Source: Serendipita indica DSM 11827
Taxonomy: Eukaryota > Basidiomycota > Agaricomycetes > Sebacinales > Serendipitaceae
NCBI GenBank assembly: GCA_910890315.1
Contig: CAJVGD010000021.1
Location: forward strand, 1 to 64,000
DNA: 64,000 bases
Reading direction: 5' to 3'
Under the pieces are notes generated by a model. That model did not search any database. It saw nothing but the letters and a program-made list of their open reading frames with translations, and was not told the origin of the DNA. Below are positions 21,382 through 33,514 of this stretch, one piece after another. Made by a program: the position numbers and the translations under genes. Position 1 is the stretch's first letter. The number at the start of each line of letters is the position of its first letter.

Positions 21382-23156
21382 ATGTGGTCCAAAAAATCCA
21401 AAAAGCCTAAGAAGGAACATGTGAATGCAAAACCACCACAACCTTCTTCGCCACAGCGCGCATCCAGCAACAAGACCCAAGTGTACGACACGGCCAACAT
21501 CACTCTCGACACAGTAGCAAATCTAGCTGAGGCGTCAGATGTACTCGCCCCTCTCAAAGCAGCTTGTCGAGCCACCAAATCAACCACTGGGAGAGCCACC
21601 ACTTCCTGGTCTTAAATGGGATATGTGGATCATGGCATTTTCGCCAGACGGCTCACGCTTAGTTTCAAGCCGGAGATTTCTTCGTCAACGGAGCTCGAAA
21701 TCTGGTGCTTTCACGCTGCTGGATGCATAAACTGGCCAGCGACTGGGAGGGCCTCCGCTGGGTCGTAAAGCTGCGGTGACGACCATTTCATTCTCTTCCG
21801 ATGGCTTGCGAATTGCATCTGGCTCGTACGACCGAACGATTCGACTATGGGATACGGAGGCTTGCCTTCAACTGGGAACACCACTGCAAGGCCACGAGGG
21901 GCGATTTCAGCCCTTGCATTCTCACCAAATGGCTTGAAAATTGTCTCTGGCTCAGTAGACAGGACGATTCGACTATGAGATGCGAAACATTCTCAGCAAC
22001 TGGGAGAGCCACTCCGAGGTCATGAGGGCCCCGTCAAAGCGATCGCAATTTCGGCGGACGGGACACGAATTGTATCTGGCTCGTACGACCAGACGATTCG
22101 ACCATGGGATATACAAACTGGTCGACAGATGGGAGAGCCGCTCTGCGGCCACAATAATGGTGTCATCGCCGTTGATTTCTCCCCAGATGGCTCACACATT
22201 TTCTCCGGTGATAGAGACGGGAGAATCCACCTATGGAGTACAGAAACCGGCGAGACACAGAGAGAGTTACTCCTAGGTGATGGGTGCGTGGAAAGTGCTG
22301 CATTTTGCCGGATGGATCACGAATCGCCACTGGCTCAAGTAACGGTGCGATTCGGCTATGGGATGCAGAAACTGGCCAGCAGCTGGGAGAACCAAATCCA
22401 TCTAAAGGAAACTGGGTGGATATTATCAGCACTGTCGCGTTCTCGCCGGACGGCTCACGCATTGCTTCTATTTCAGAAGGCACCATGATTCTACAGTGGG
22501 ACGCAAAAACTCACCGACAGTTGGGAGGACCACTCAAGTGTCATAACTATGACATTTTATCTGTCGCCTTTTCCCCAGATGGGTCACGCATCGTCTCTGG
22601 CTCACGCCGCTCCTCTGCCACCTTTCGACGTTTCGGCGGTGAAATCTGCCTATGGGATGCAGCAACGGGCCAGAAACTGGGAGAGACACTCTTCGGTCAC
22701 AAACATTCCGTGAATGTTGTCTTGTTTTCGCCAGACGGCTCAAGAATCGCCTCTGGTTCAAGCGACAGGACAATTCGACTTTGGGATGCAAATTACGGTG
22801 AGTTGCATTCGGTTTATCGTCTGCTTTGTAATGGAGCCTGATGAATACCCTCAGATGCACACGCAGGCGACCTCCGGAAGGATAGCCTTGTGCCTTTACC
22901 GGATGATATATTCATGGCGCGTTTGAGGATTCGTGTCCCTGGATTCGAATCTTGCTGGCTCTCGGACGATGGCTGGGTGCAATCCTACGGTAAACTTCTC
23001 TTTTGGGTACCGCCAAACAATCGCCATGGACTCGAGTATCCATCATCCCTTCTGGCTATCCCCACCACAAGTCCGCTGCGCGTTACCCGACTTGATTTCA
23101 GCCGGTTTCAATGTGGCTCCTCTTGGACAAATGTTCGGAAAGAGGCCAGTCTATGA
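21382..23156 (+). pseudogene. Broken NACHT-WD40 paralogue lacking the NACHT domain
   Basis: It begins with ATG 21382 and an N-terminal domain matching the complete paralogue (LAPLKAACRATKS versus LGPLMTACRTTKS). At about 21577 the sequence jumps straight to a WD-repeat linker (PLGEPPLPGL), so the middle helical region and the whole NACHT domain are missing. About seven or eight WD units follow, with a TAA at 21728, a 1-nt deletion near 21902, a TGG-to-TGA change near 21977 and another 1-nt deletion near 22306. The final WD repeats (22310-22797), a GT-AG intron (22798-22855) and the C-terminal exon with DGWVQSYGKLLFWVP and a CGSSWT tail (22856-23156) are intact in frame. It sits between Gir2 and the DUF1748 gene in an otherwise conserved block. 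Confidence 0.85.
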
Positions 23157-23392
23157 GCTTCTACCGTGATTCCCATATATGCAATGGTCGAATAGATGTA
23201 ATATGGACCCGTCTTACATCCCACCACATCAATTATCATCTCAGAAACTCTAATAGATTAGTAAAGGTAACTGGAGCGTCTGTGAATTGCAAAGAGGTTG
23301 ATAAATATCACGTATATCGTCGACGAAACGACAAACTCCCAAACACATCTTTACATATCCCTAGAATGCAAAAGGCGAGTCGTTATTCGCTT

Positions 23393-23776
23393 CTACTTTT
23401 CTCCTCGTTTAAAGTATTGCGAGTTGACGGCACTGGCTTGAATCACGTCAAAGACGCGTTCTCCAATGCCGAGATACTTTTCTGCAAGGCCACGGGTCGT
23501 CGGGTCTGAGATGTTTTCGACCTTGGGCCTATATTTCGTCGAGGGCGGTGACGCGACGTCGTTTCGAGGTGCAAAGATGGCGCCCGAGAGGACAAGAAGA
23601 AGTTAGATAGATGTATGTAGCGTGTGATAAAGAAAAGAGGGAGAAAGGCGTTAGCTAACGATCGCGTATGCGCTGAATGCGCACCCAAAGCCAGAAGAAC
23701 GCTTTACGCCGGCCATGACAGTCGAAACGAGGACAAGGTCGACGCCGTAGTGTACTAGTCGTCCAAGCATGCTCAT
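23393..23776 (-). CDS. DUF1748 family small protein, 75 aa
   Basis: Two exons: 23776-23685 and 23528-23393, intron 23684-23529 (GTGCGC...TATAG). Exon 1 reads [20 protein letters not shown] followed by [11 protein letters not shown]. Exon 2 reads [20 protein letters not shown] and GERVFDVI, ending YFKRGEK. This is the DUF1748 pattern: one N-terminal membrane segment and an AEKYLxxGE motif, in a protein of 70-80 residues. Members are small fungal proteins, some found in mitochondria, with no established reaction. The 156-nt intron is long for this neighbourhood. The gene lies head-to-tail downstream of Trm8. Confidence 0.85.
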
Positions 23777-23989
23777 GGATTCGTTGTGGACAAGGGTGTA
23801 TGCGGGAATTGAAGGACTTGATGGAATAGTGAGACGTGGTCTGGTCCAATGATTTATATTTTGTCAAGTACTGCGAGTCGTATGCCGAGTAGACGCGGCA
23901 GACTGGCGAGGAGGGGCGGCAAGAGTACCTCACCACCGGCACCGCAGTTTCACAAGCACAAGGGTCATTAATCTAGTTACAACTATACT

Positions 23990-24920
<931 letters not shown>

Positions 24921-25280
24921 CGTGGCCGGGTCCAGACTGCGTGCGAGGCTGGAGGATCCTGTTTTAGGCAACACGGACAGAGGAATTTGCAACGGCGGCC
25001 ATATTGTGTAGAATTCGAAATCAAAAAGCACAGAGATTATAGAGGCGCGGCAGGTTGGGTGCTTGCTTGCTTGTTCACTGCTCCTTTGCTCTTTGGTCTT
25101 GACCATCCCTGCCAGTTCAAAGGCCCGTGGGTCAGTTGCGCGCAATATCCATCTATAACGATGTCGACGAGGGTGCTGATATCGTCTGTGTTCTAGCTCT
25201 CGTCCTAGGGCCCCTGCTCTCCCAGCTGTCCGCTCTCCACAGACTACAGGTAGTCCTCACGTCCGCCGTTTGTCCTCGAG

Positions 25281-27281
25281 ATGGCTGCTCCCCCTCCAAT
25301 TCGCGAATTTAGCGCCGTCATTCTCGGCGCCGGTGGAGTTGGCAAGAGTGCGCTCACTCTGCGCTTCATGAAGGGTTATTTCCATGAAGCAGTCTGTATT
25401 TCCTTCTTGTCTTGACGTTATTTGTGTGCTCATCTTCCTCTCAACAGTACGATCCCACTGTACGTCGTCTGGCAATCATCCTCCTACGCGTGTCTCTGAC
25501 CAAGCAAACGTCCATATTTTGTAGATTGAAGGTATGTTCTCTCTATCCAATACAGCTCTACATTCCTCATAAATCTACCAGAAACCTATCGCCGCAATGT
25601 CGTCTTGGACGACGAAACCAGCAGAGTCAGTCGTTTTCTTTTGCCCTATTTCCCTCCTTCCACCGCTTCTCCGCTCCCTTCTGTTCAGCCACCGCCTCGG
25701 AAGATCACGTCGGGCGTCGTCCAAGGCAACTCGGACTCGCCGGAACAGCCGTTCCTCATCGCACCGACCGTCAACAGCTCTTAGTCTGGGCATCCAACTA
25801 CCGTCTCAAACCATCCCCCATCTTCATTCGTTTTATCCCGTGACGATCCTTCTGGCCGCCTGGGATCAGGAACAAACTTGGATTTTATTCCAACGCCGTG
25901 TGCCAGTCCTCTTTCGTTGCATAATCACGACTGCTTTTGCCGTGCACCACGATCAAGGATTGGCATAGCGACCCGTAATAGCTTCATTTCCGGCTACCCA
26001 AGGACGTATCCCGCCCCAGACGCGCTCCATCTTGTCGAAACTCTAGAATTCTCATCAACCAAATTCAACCAATCCACTCCACCCGAACGCGTGTGTACTC
26101 GCCTCGACCTATTCATTCGTTCCGCTTTCGTCTTCCGTCGCGGAATGGCCATCTCTGGCTTCTCGTGCGTGCGTCGCGTGCCTTGACTGCGGTCAGTCGG
26201 TGCCACCAAAACTCCATCCCGGCCCTGTGCGCCCGCCCTCTATTCCAAAGGGTCCAGAACAAGTCTGCGCATCTATTTTGTCCAAATCCAATAGCGGAGC
26301 GAAATCAAATCTATCCGGCGAGCAAACCCCGAGTGGTCGCCACTAGAACAGTTTGTTATCGCGCGCCGCCTTTTCCGCGAGAGAATGGCAAGAGCGGTTT
26401 CGTCAACAAGCCCTGTATTGTGTGCGGACGATCCGTTCGGGCCCTCGTGATTCCGTCCACTAAAACGCGACCCTATTCTAGGCCCCTCTCCTCCTCCCAA
26501 ACATTTCCTTCTTTTCGGTTCGAGGCTGACACGGCTGTCTTTTTCTTCTAGCTCGAAGTCTTGGATACCGCTGGAACGGAACAATTTGTCGCCTTGCATG
26601 ACCTGTACATCAAAGTACGTGATGGCTTCCGTTGGCTTCGGAAGGATGGGGCTCATAATTCTTTTTGCGCTGATCAGGCTGGGAGAGGATTCATCCTCGC
26701 GTTTAGTCTGACGGATCAATCGAGCTTGAAGGAGATTGAAGTCTTGCGGGAACAAATTGTCAGGCTAAAGGGCGACCGGGTCCGTACACCTCCCCTTCCA
26801 AAAGCAAAATCGTTGGCCGCCGCGGTATATACTCATGTCCGTTTTGACAGGTCCCTATCGTTGTCGTAGGAACCAAGTCGGACCTGGTAGAAGAACGACA
26901 AGTGGACCGCGATCAGATGATGAACATTAGTCTGGGATGGGGTGCGTCATGTTGGCCTTTCCGCTGGGACTGTGGGTTGACCATTCGGAAAGGGGTGCCA
27001 ATTTACGAGACGTCAGCTAAGAAAAATTGGCATGTCAAGGACGCGTTTGAGGACCTCGTACGCCAGATGCGGATACGGTATCCTAATGTGCCGCGGACAA
27101 GGCGAAAGGGCAGCGGCAGATCCCGCACAGAGTCGGCGCGGTGTGTCTACTTGTTTCTTTTTCTAGGCTATTCCTGACGCGCTTTCTCTCAAGTACGCAC
27201 GGGCACCCTCCGGCACAATCGAGTGTCCCCTATGGAGATGGACGAGAGAGCCCCAAGCCAGATAAATGCGTGGCGATGTGA
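25281..27281 (+). CDS. RSR1: Ras-family small GTPase, Rsr1/Bud1 (Rap) type, 221 aa
   Basis: Nine exons: 25281-25391, 25448-25459, 25525-25531, 25582-25625, 26552-26614, 26678-26779, 26851-26941, 26993-27140, 27194-27281. The protein has the P-loop GAGGVGKS (16-23), effector loop YDPTIEETY (38-46), DTAGTEQF (63-70, Thr at the Gln61 position region as in Rap proteins), GTKSDL (Thr instead of Asn in the NKxD motif), ETSAK, and a C-terminal CAAX box CVAM reached only by splicing 27141-27193. Exons 2 and 3 are 12 and 7 nt. Intron 4 is 926 nt, against about 50-70 nt for the others. Rsr1 marks sites of polarised growth by recruiting Cdc42 machinery; the family assignment is firm, the orthology to yeast BUD1 probable. 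Confidence 0.9.
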
Positions 27282-28403
27282 AACGCTCTCTTTGTCCAAA
27301 TCCTTTTGTCTCGTTTGACTCTGTTTCAATCCCATCCCATTGGCAAGTGCAGCTCTCTCGACAAGCCCACCCCAGGCGCCCACCCACGACGTCCCTTTGG
27401 CAGGGATATCCTGCAGTAGTAATCGGTATTATGCCTCTCACAACACACCAAAACAGCTACCGTTTCTCGTCTCGACGCTAATATGCGCGCGCGCGCTGCT
27501 GCGCTGCTCTAGCTCCATGAACTCGACCCACTCTATCCATCCTATCCTCGCTGGCGGCTGTCCCAAATCGACCCATGGAGTCCTCTCAACTACGCCCTCG
27601 TTTTATTGAAAGTCAATCCTTATCCAACACATAACAAAACTCTGCCCCATTTTTTTTTCCCATAACACGTCCTTTTACCGACTGGCCATTCGTACTCGCA
27701 CGTTACCTCGCTCCTTTCCTCGCGCTGCATTCTTTTCATCCTTGCACGTTCGCTTCCTTTGTACGACTCCATCCCCTTCCCCTTCTTTACGCTTAGGCTA
27801 GTTGGCGCTACTCAATCTCGACTGCTTGTTCAAAAACATTCAATGCTCCATCTTCTCTCCCTCTTCCCCGTTCACCTTGTTCGGCTTTATCTTCTTCTGC
27901 TTGGTACTTGGACCCTCCCTTTTGGTTGTTCTCTGCAGATATGTACGTATTGATTGTGACTCCAGTGTTATACCACCCTTGTGGATGTGAGTATTTGGAT
28001 CCAGGTGAGTTGTTGAGCCCAACTTGCTTTCGACGCGTCCGAATTGGAACGCGGGACTAACTTTGCTTTCCGCCATCTCCAACTGGGTCACTGACCGGCC
28101 CCATAATATCGCTCTGCAAATTTCAAACGATCAGTTTGGTCTGTGTCTAAATCTTTTACGCTGGGTCTTCGTGCCCTCTGCGGCTTGTCGAGCATTTCGA
28201 ACACCTCAAGAGGTGCTCTATTGCCGCCTGTAGTCACTTCTCTCCCAATAAGTCACCTCTTGCTTGATTACGTGTTGCCAATAAGGTTGGGATGTGAACA
28301 ATGGCTGGCTCATGGGAGCAACAATGCCCGCTCCGGTCTTGGAGCATGACGTTCCATAAAAGCTTGTAGAGGATAGCTAAAGTACTTACTCATGGGTACA
28401 GTA
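27282..28403. other. Intergenic region, nothing recognised
   Basis: It is pyrimidine-rich with several T and C runs (27650 region). Short open frames only, none with protein-family character. It likely holds the 3' UTR of the GTPase gene and the promoter of the F-box gene. Confidence 0.4.
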
Positions 28404-29947
28404 ATGTCTTCATTGGCTAGATACCCGACGGGCGGCCCTCGGTGAGTGGGTTCGCAAATACGACAATTCGGTTGGTATTGATTGTCCCTAGATGGTCCCC
28501 CTGGAATGTGGGCTCAGTTCTTCCGCTTGGTCCACCCCAATCTTATGAAAACTACGAACCAATATCTCCCCGGCAGACGTCCCTTTATCAAACGGTGGAC
28601 CCCAACATTCAACTTCGCATCGTCAACTTTCCTCATGAAATCCTTTGCGAAGTCTTCCTCTGGGCACTCGTAGCGGCGTCAGACGACAAGCGAGCGCTTA
28701 CGGCTCCCTCTCGTCGCTTCTTGGCCGCACTCGACATATCACACGTCTGTCGGAGATGGAGATACGTTGCACTTCGACATTGTCACTTGTGGCGCGATTT
28801 GCCCCTCAACATGTCCGTCCTCTCCAAATCAACCATCGCGCACCTATGGGAGAACATGTTACCCAGGTTCAAGGAACCGGGTGTACGCGTCTATCTTCAG
28901 TGTATCAGCGCCGAGTGGAGCTCGCTTTATGGATCTTTGGCTGACAAGCTGCGTCTCTGCCAGGCCCTATGGTTGATACCGACGATAGAGAAGCTACACG
29001 TCAAGACACTCGCTGGACAAGCCTCTTTACTCGACTCATTGCTTCAGGCGAGTACACGTGCTGTCGACAAGCTAGTGATATACTCCACTGGGGGAACTCA
29101 TGAGGCACCCTTTTCGCCAGTTCTCGTCTCTATGCTACAGAGTGAGCGTATAAAGCAAATCTCGCTTTTCAACGTTGGCCAACTCAACTTTCCGAAAGGT
29201 CTACTCAGCCGTCGACTCATAGACCTCTACATCTACGACAGCTGCCACAAACTTTCCTTTGATCAAATAACGACCGCTTTTCCGAGCCTCGAAGCTCTCC
29301 ATATCGATAATTGGCTAATGGCGAAAGAATTGGATCGACCAAAGATATCCTTTGGACAGGATAGCGCGCTCGCGCTGAAGAGCTTGACCGTCCCAGGCTT
29401 TCTCACGAGCACAGGCTTCTGGGACATCGAGCCCTGGATGCCGAATCTAACCTCTTTGACGATCAGTCTATGTCCACCTCACGACCTCGCGAGCCATCTC
29501 GACTTGATGCCGTCCCTCACGCACCTCGAGGTTGGCGGAAGGAGCTCACAGCTCGAGGTTTGGACTCAGCTGGCGATACTGGGTCCCAAACTTACTAGCA
29601 TCTCGGGTCGCGCGACAGACTTGATCCGTGTGCTCCTCGACTGGGAGTGCATACCAGGACTCGAATCCGAGCCATTTCCAAAGCTCGATAGACTCGTACT
29701 GGATTACGGATACGACAGGGTCAATCATACGGATCTCGCTCAACTAATACGCTTGCGGGTCGCTGAGCTCCCTCAACGGGTGATGAGCCCCACTGCGGAG
29801 ACGTACTCTCAGTTGAGCATCGTAAAATTGGACAAAATTTCAGACCCTCTAGCTACTCGCAAGGCTCTATTCGCAAGCCCACTCCTCCGGGGCGCTAGAT
29901 GGACACAGACCAAACTATCTCTTACCATAGCCTTGCCAATCGGATAG
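28404..29947 (+). CDS. F-box/LRR-like protein, 497 aa
   Basis: Two exons: 28404-28441 and 28492-29947, intron GTGAGT...CCTAG. The F-box-like segment is at about residues 48-110: NFPHEILCEVFLWALV, LDISHVCRRWRYVAL, HLWRDLPLNM, the classic order of LP-hE-hh-hF, C-x-W and LW. The remainder is a leucine-rich region with spaced hydrophobic strands and no regular LRR spacing, as usual for basidiomycete F-box proteins. Such proteins are substrate adaptors of SCF ubiquitin ligases; the target is unknown. Upstream of the intron an earlier in-frame start is absent, so ATG 28404 is preferred. It is most similar here to the broken F-box gene at 32580. Confidence 0.85.
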
Positions 29948-30113
29948 ACGTAGAAATAAACTCTATTGACTTGAATTTTGCATGTATATTCTATACGATG
30001 AGTACTCGGTTAGGTTCGAGCACTTTTGAAGATTGCAAAACTTGAACCTCTCCATACCCACGTCGTCGAGCTACACCTTCGCCAAGAGGACCGCGACTGC
30101 TCCTACGCACAAA

Positions 30114-31033
30114 ATGGCTGCAGTTCGTCGACCACGTGTCTTCATGGACATCACAATTGATGGTGTTTCCGCTGGACGGCAAGTCTCCCTTTCCTATGCT
30201 ATAACTATAGGTATTCACAACCACTTAGTATCATCTTCCAACTCTATGTGGATATTGTTCCCAAAACCTCTGAAAAGTACGCCCAAGTTCACGCGTCGTA
30301 CTTTTGTTTGTAACGCGCTTTGCAGTTTTCGTGCACTCTGCACGGGTGAACGGGGCAAATCCCCATCTGGACACTCTCTCCACTACAAGAACTCGATATT
30401 TCACCGGGTCATTCCCGAGTTTATGATCCAAGGAGGAGGCGAGGCTCACTGGTTGTTGATAGAGAGTGGTTTCTGACTACAAAAATAGACTTTACCAAGC
30501 GAAATGGAACAGGTGGAGAGTCTATTTACGGCGCTCCGTTCCCGGATGAAGACCTGTCGTTGGCCGTTGACGCACCAGGATTGCTCGTCATGGCCAACCG
30601 AGGCGCTCACACAAATTCGTCACAGTTTTTCGTCACACTTGCTCCTGCGGAACATCTCACGGGGAAACATGTCGTGTTTGGCAAAGTCGTTCGTGGGATG
30701 GAGGTGGTCAAGGCCATCGAAGCGGTTCCAACGGACGCGAAGGATGTCCCACTGAAACGCGTCGAGGTGGTCAACTGTGGAGAACTAGAGTTTCGCGGTC
30801 CACCAGGAGGAGCCCAGCCACAGGCCCAATCGACGCCCGTAAAGCGCGAGCGAAGTGCCTCGATTAGTAGCAGTGAAAGCAGTCAATCAAGTGACGAGGA
30901 GAGGAGAGAGAGAAAACGGAGAAGGAAGGAAGAAAAACGCGAGGCGAAACGAAGACGAAAGGAGGAGAAACGGCGCGACAAGGAGGCCCGAAAGGCCAAA
31001 GGAAGTGGAGAAATCAGACCACGTCGTCAATGA
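30114..31033 (+). CDS. Multidomain cyclophilin (peptidyl-prolyl isomerase) with SR/charged tail, 256 aa to first stop
   Basis: Four exons: 30114-30178, 30229-30276, 30326-30438, 30489-31033. Introns 1 and 3 start with GCAAGT and GCGAGG (GC-AG). The isomerase domain (1-160) has ENFRALCTGERG, the catalytic FHRVIPEFMIQGGDFT, SSQFFVTLA and LTGKHVVFGKV; the residue equal to Trp121 of CypA is His, as in CypG/NKTR-type enzymes, which weakens cyclosporin binding. The tail has Ser clusters and RRERKRRRKEEKREAKRRRK, typical of spliceosome-associated cyclophilins. The frame stops at 31033, but the +1-shifted frame carries the rest of the usual tail: ETEEEYDARLLREEEERL, an intron 31174-31216, then GRGQMRYADPEKYRMRY ending 31269. 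So a 1-nt indel near 31000 truncates the protein by about 70 residues, or is an assembly error. Confidence 0.88.
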
Positions 31034-31269
31034 GACTGAAGAGGAGTATGATGCGAGGCTTCTGCGTGAAGAGGAGGAGCGTCTTGCTGCCGCGCGAGCG
31101 GAAAAGGAAAGGCGGGAGCGTGAGGAGGCAAAGATGGGAAGAATTGACGAAAGAACTGGTATAAGATATAAGGGTATGTACGTCTTGCTTCTTAATGATA
31201 TTCCTAACGATGTTAGGTCGCGGGCAAATGCGCTACGCAGACCCGGAGAAGTATCGAATGCGATACTAG

Positions 31270-32579
31270 GTCATAATTCGACCTTTCGGTTTGACTACCA
31301 ACACGACATGGGTTTCATTCTGGAGCTTTGTTTTGTTTCAGCCACAATGACCAGCCATAAATCAGGTCAGAACCTCGGAACACATCCGGCTGAGCCTATG
31401 GAGTCTCTAAGCCAGAACACTTCGTCAATGATCCCACAATTTCACAACAAATCCGGAATATTTATACCGCCCAAATGAACGATTACCGAGTTGTTCTACA
31501 TACATTAATTAGTACTGAACGAATTGCTACTAGCATTTAGAATTTTCACCGTGTTCCTCATTTTGTTCACTCCACTTTTTCCATGTACAAGGATTCATGG
31601 ATCGTCAGTTCCGTCATACTATGGGATGGACATGTATGTACAAATATGATTGGCAGTTTGCCCTCAGGATCGATGGCAAGATCTGATGAACTGAATACCG
31701 ACTTATTCTTTGGCCTTGCGTTTGATGGCGTGAATCTCTTCACCGGCCACGGTCACTTGCTAGCCCACGAACCTCATATGCTACAGTTTTGGCCGATATA
31801 TTCGCACCAGAACCGAGTGTGTAGTCTCGCTTATCATTCCAAGGCCCCATCAGCCGAAGAGCACAAATTCTTTCCTCTAGCCATGTTATGACAAATGACA
31901 CTTCACATCTACCCGCTTGTCAAAGCATGCAGATTCTGGTGGTGTGCCATTTACAGCAAGCCAGATCTGATCATTATCCCGGAGTACTGTATTCTCGACG
32001 TGAAAGATGTGTGGAAGGGTAAAGGACGCAAGAGCTTCAAACAGTTATAGAACACATTTTCAAGCCCATGGGTAGTGAACTGATGGAATTGACAAAATAA
32101 AAATGAGAACCACACAAACCTCCTACTACGGAGGCGGCCAATTCCACGGTTGTGCGCACACATTTGCCTGGAGAACCTCCTAATAGTTAATGAGTGCTGT
32201 CTAGAGCCGAGATGTAATAAATCGCAATACGTAGACACAAAAGGCGGAGCCCAGCCAGCCTCTAATGCGTGACTCAGATGAGCCAACAGGACACACGGAT
32301 AAAAGCAAGACGATTATACAGGGAACACCGTATGCAAAGTACGAACCAGTGGGGAGATCACCGCCGCCGCCGTTGCAAATATAAATCTGGCTGACAAATG
32401 GCTGGCACAATGGACAAAGGCCATCGGCGGGATTGGGCATTTTGTGGATATATAAGGAGGAAGTCCCCCGTCTAATGATGTTTTCTTGTCCACCACGACC
32501 CTCCACGCCTTGGTTACTCATCCTTCTCGCCCCATCTTACTCGGCGCTTAGTGCGGACTCTGGTAGCTTGAGACCTAAG
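31270..32579. other. Intergenic region, no gene supported
   Basis: One plus-strand open frame (31583-31891, 102 codons) has plausible composition but no recognisable motif, and I do not call it. A short CCG repeat lies at 32360. Nothing else seen. Confidence 0.35.
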
Positions 32580-33444
32580 ATGGCTTCTTACTGCGATTCA
32601 AACTCCTCTGGTACGGCTAAAGTCTTGCTCACTGCAAGAAGCTTACGCTTGTAGCAGCGTCGCCCTCGATGCTCATGCTCCCTATCGAGACACGCCTCCA
32701 TATCTTTCGCATGGCATCGTATGAATCTCATTATGAAGAATCATTGGGCGCCAAGAGCCGACGTCTCACCACATCCCTGCGGATCTCCCGCGTCTGTCGC
32801 CAATGGAGGACAGAAGTACTTGGTGATCCGCATATGTGGCGAGACCTTTTTATCGACCTCTGGGCTCCGCGCCACGCTCTCGTGCATTTCTGGGAATTTG
32901 TCCTGAATAGAGTCAAAATGCCAAATGTCAACGTGCACATCCAGGCTCTCTCGGATTGGGCCAAGGATGGCACCATGATGGCCGATCATCTGCGCTTGTG
33001 CGCACAGCCCCTAAAGCTCATTCGGAATATCGGCACTCTCCAACTCGACATTGCTGGCCGTCACGCATGTCATCTCGGCGGTTCTTTGGTATATACGACC
33101 GCACATTCTACAACCTTACAATTCGCTGCTTTGGCAGTCTTCAAAGTATCTCTACTCCAAATGCGAGGCCCTTAGCAGCCCCACTCGAGGCGCTGCTCCG
33201 ACGGAATAAGATTCGACAGCTGACGCTGCGAGGCGCGGGACCACTTGGATTACCAGAGGACCTTGTCTGTCAAAAGCTGTACCGTCTGGATGTCAGAGAT
33301 TCGGGTGAAGATCTTTCGGACGAGAGAATAAAACGAGCATTTCCATGCTTGGACAGCTATCGAATCCACAACGATGGTGAGATGAGGGAGTCGCGATCCA
33401 AATGCAAGTCCAAGCAATCTTCGAAATCCTCTCGGCATAGATAA
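32580..33444 (+). pseudogene. F-box protein gene, frameshifted and truncated
   Basis: Exon 1 is 32580-32610, intron GTACGG...TTGTAG, exon 2 from 32655. The F-box is clear: LPIETRLHIFRMA, RISRVCRQWRTEVLG, HMWRDLFIDL. Similarity to the F-box protein at 28404 continues through FWEFVLNRVKMPNVNVHIQ and the following segment. At about 33070 the frame shifts by one and the homologous protein continues in the other frame (PLAAPLEALLRRNKIRQLTL, LPEDLVCQKLYRLDV) to a stop at 33444, about 200 residues short of its paralogue. Both features mark a decaying duplicate. Confidence 0.8.
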
Positions 33445-33514
33445 TAGCGAGGATTCTTCCGGTCTAATGACATGTAAATATTCATATTTGGCATATGGTA
33501 TTCGGGTATTCGCA

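Noticed and set aside
21801-22276. Plus-strand open frames rich in RFDYGI- and RFDHGI-like strings
   Set aside because: These are WD repeats read in the wrong frame (TIRLWD becomes RFDYG); they belong to the pseudogene.
32355-32375. CCG trinucleotide run
   Set aside because: Very short and not within a supported gene; no sign of a biological role.
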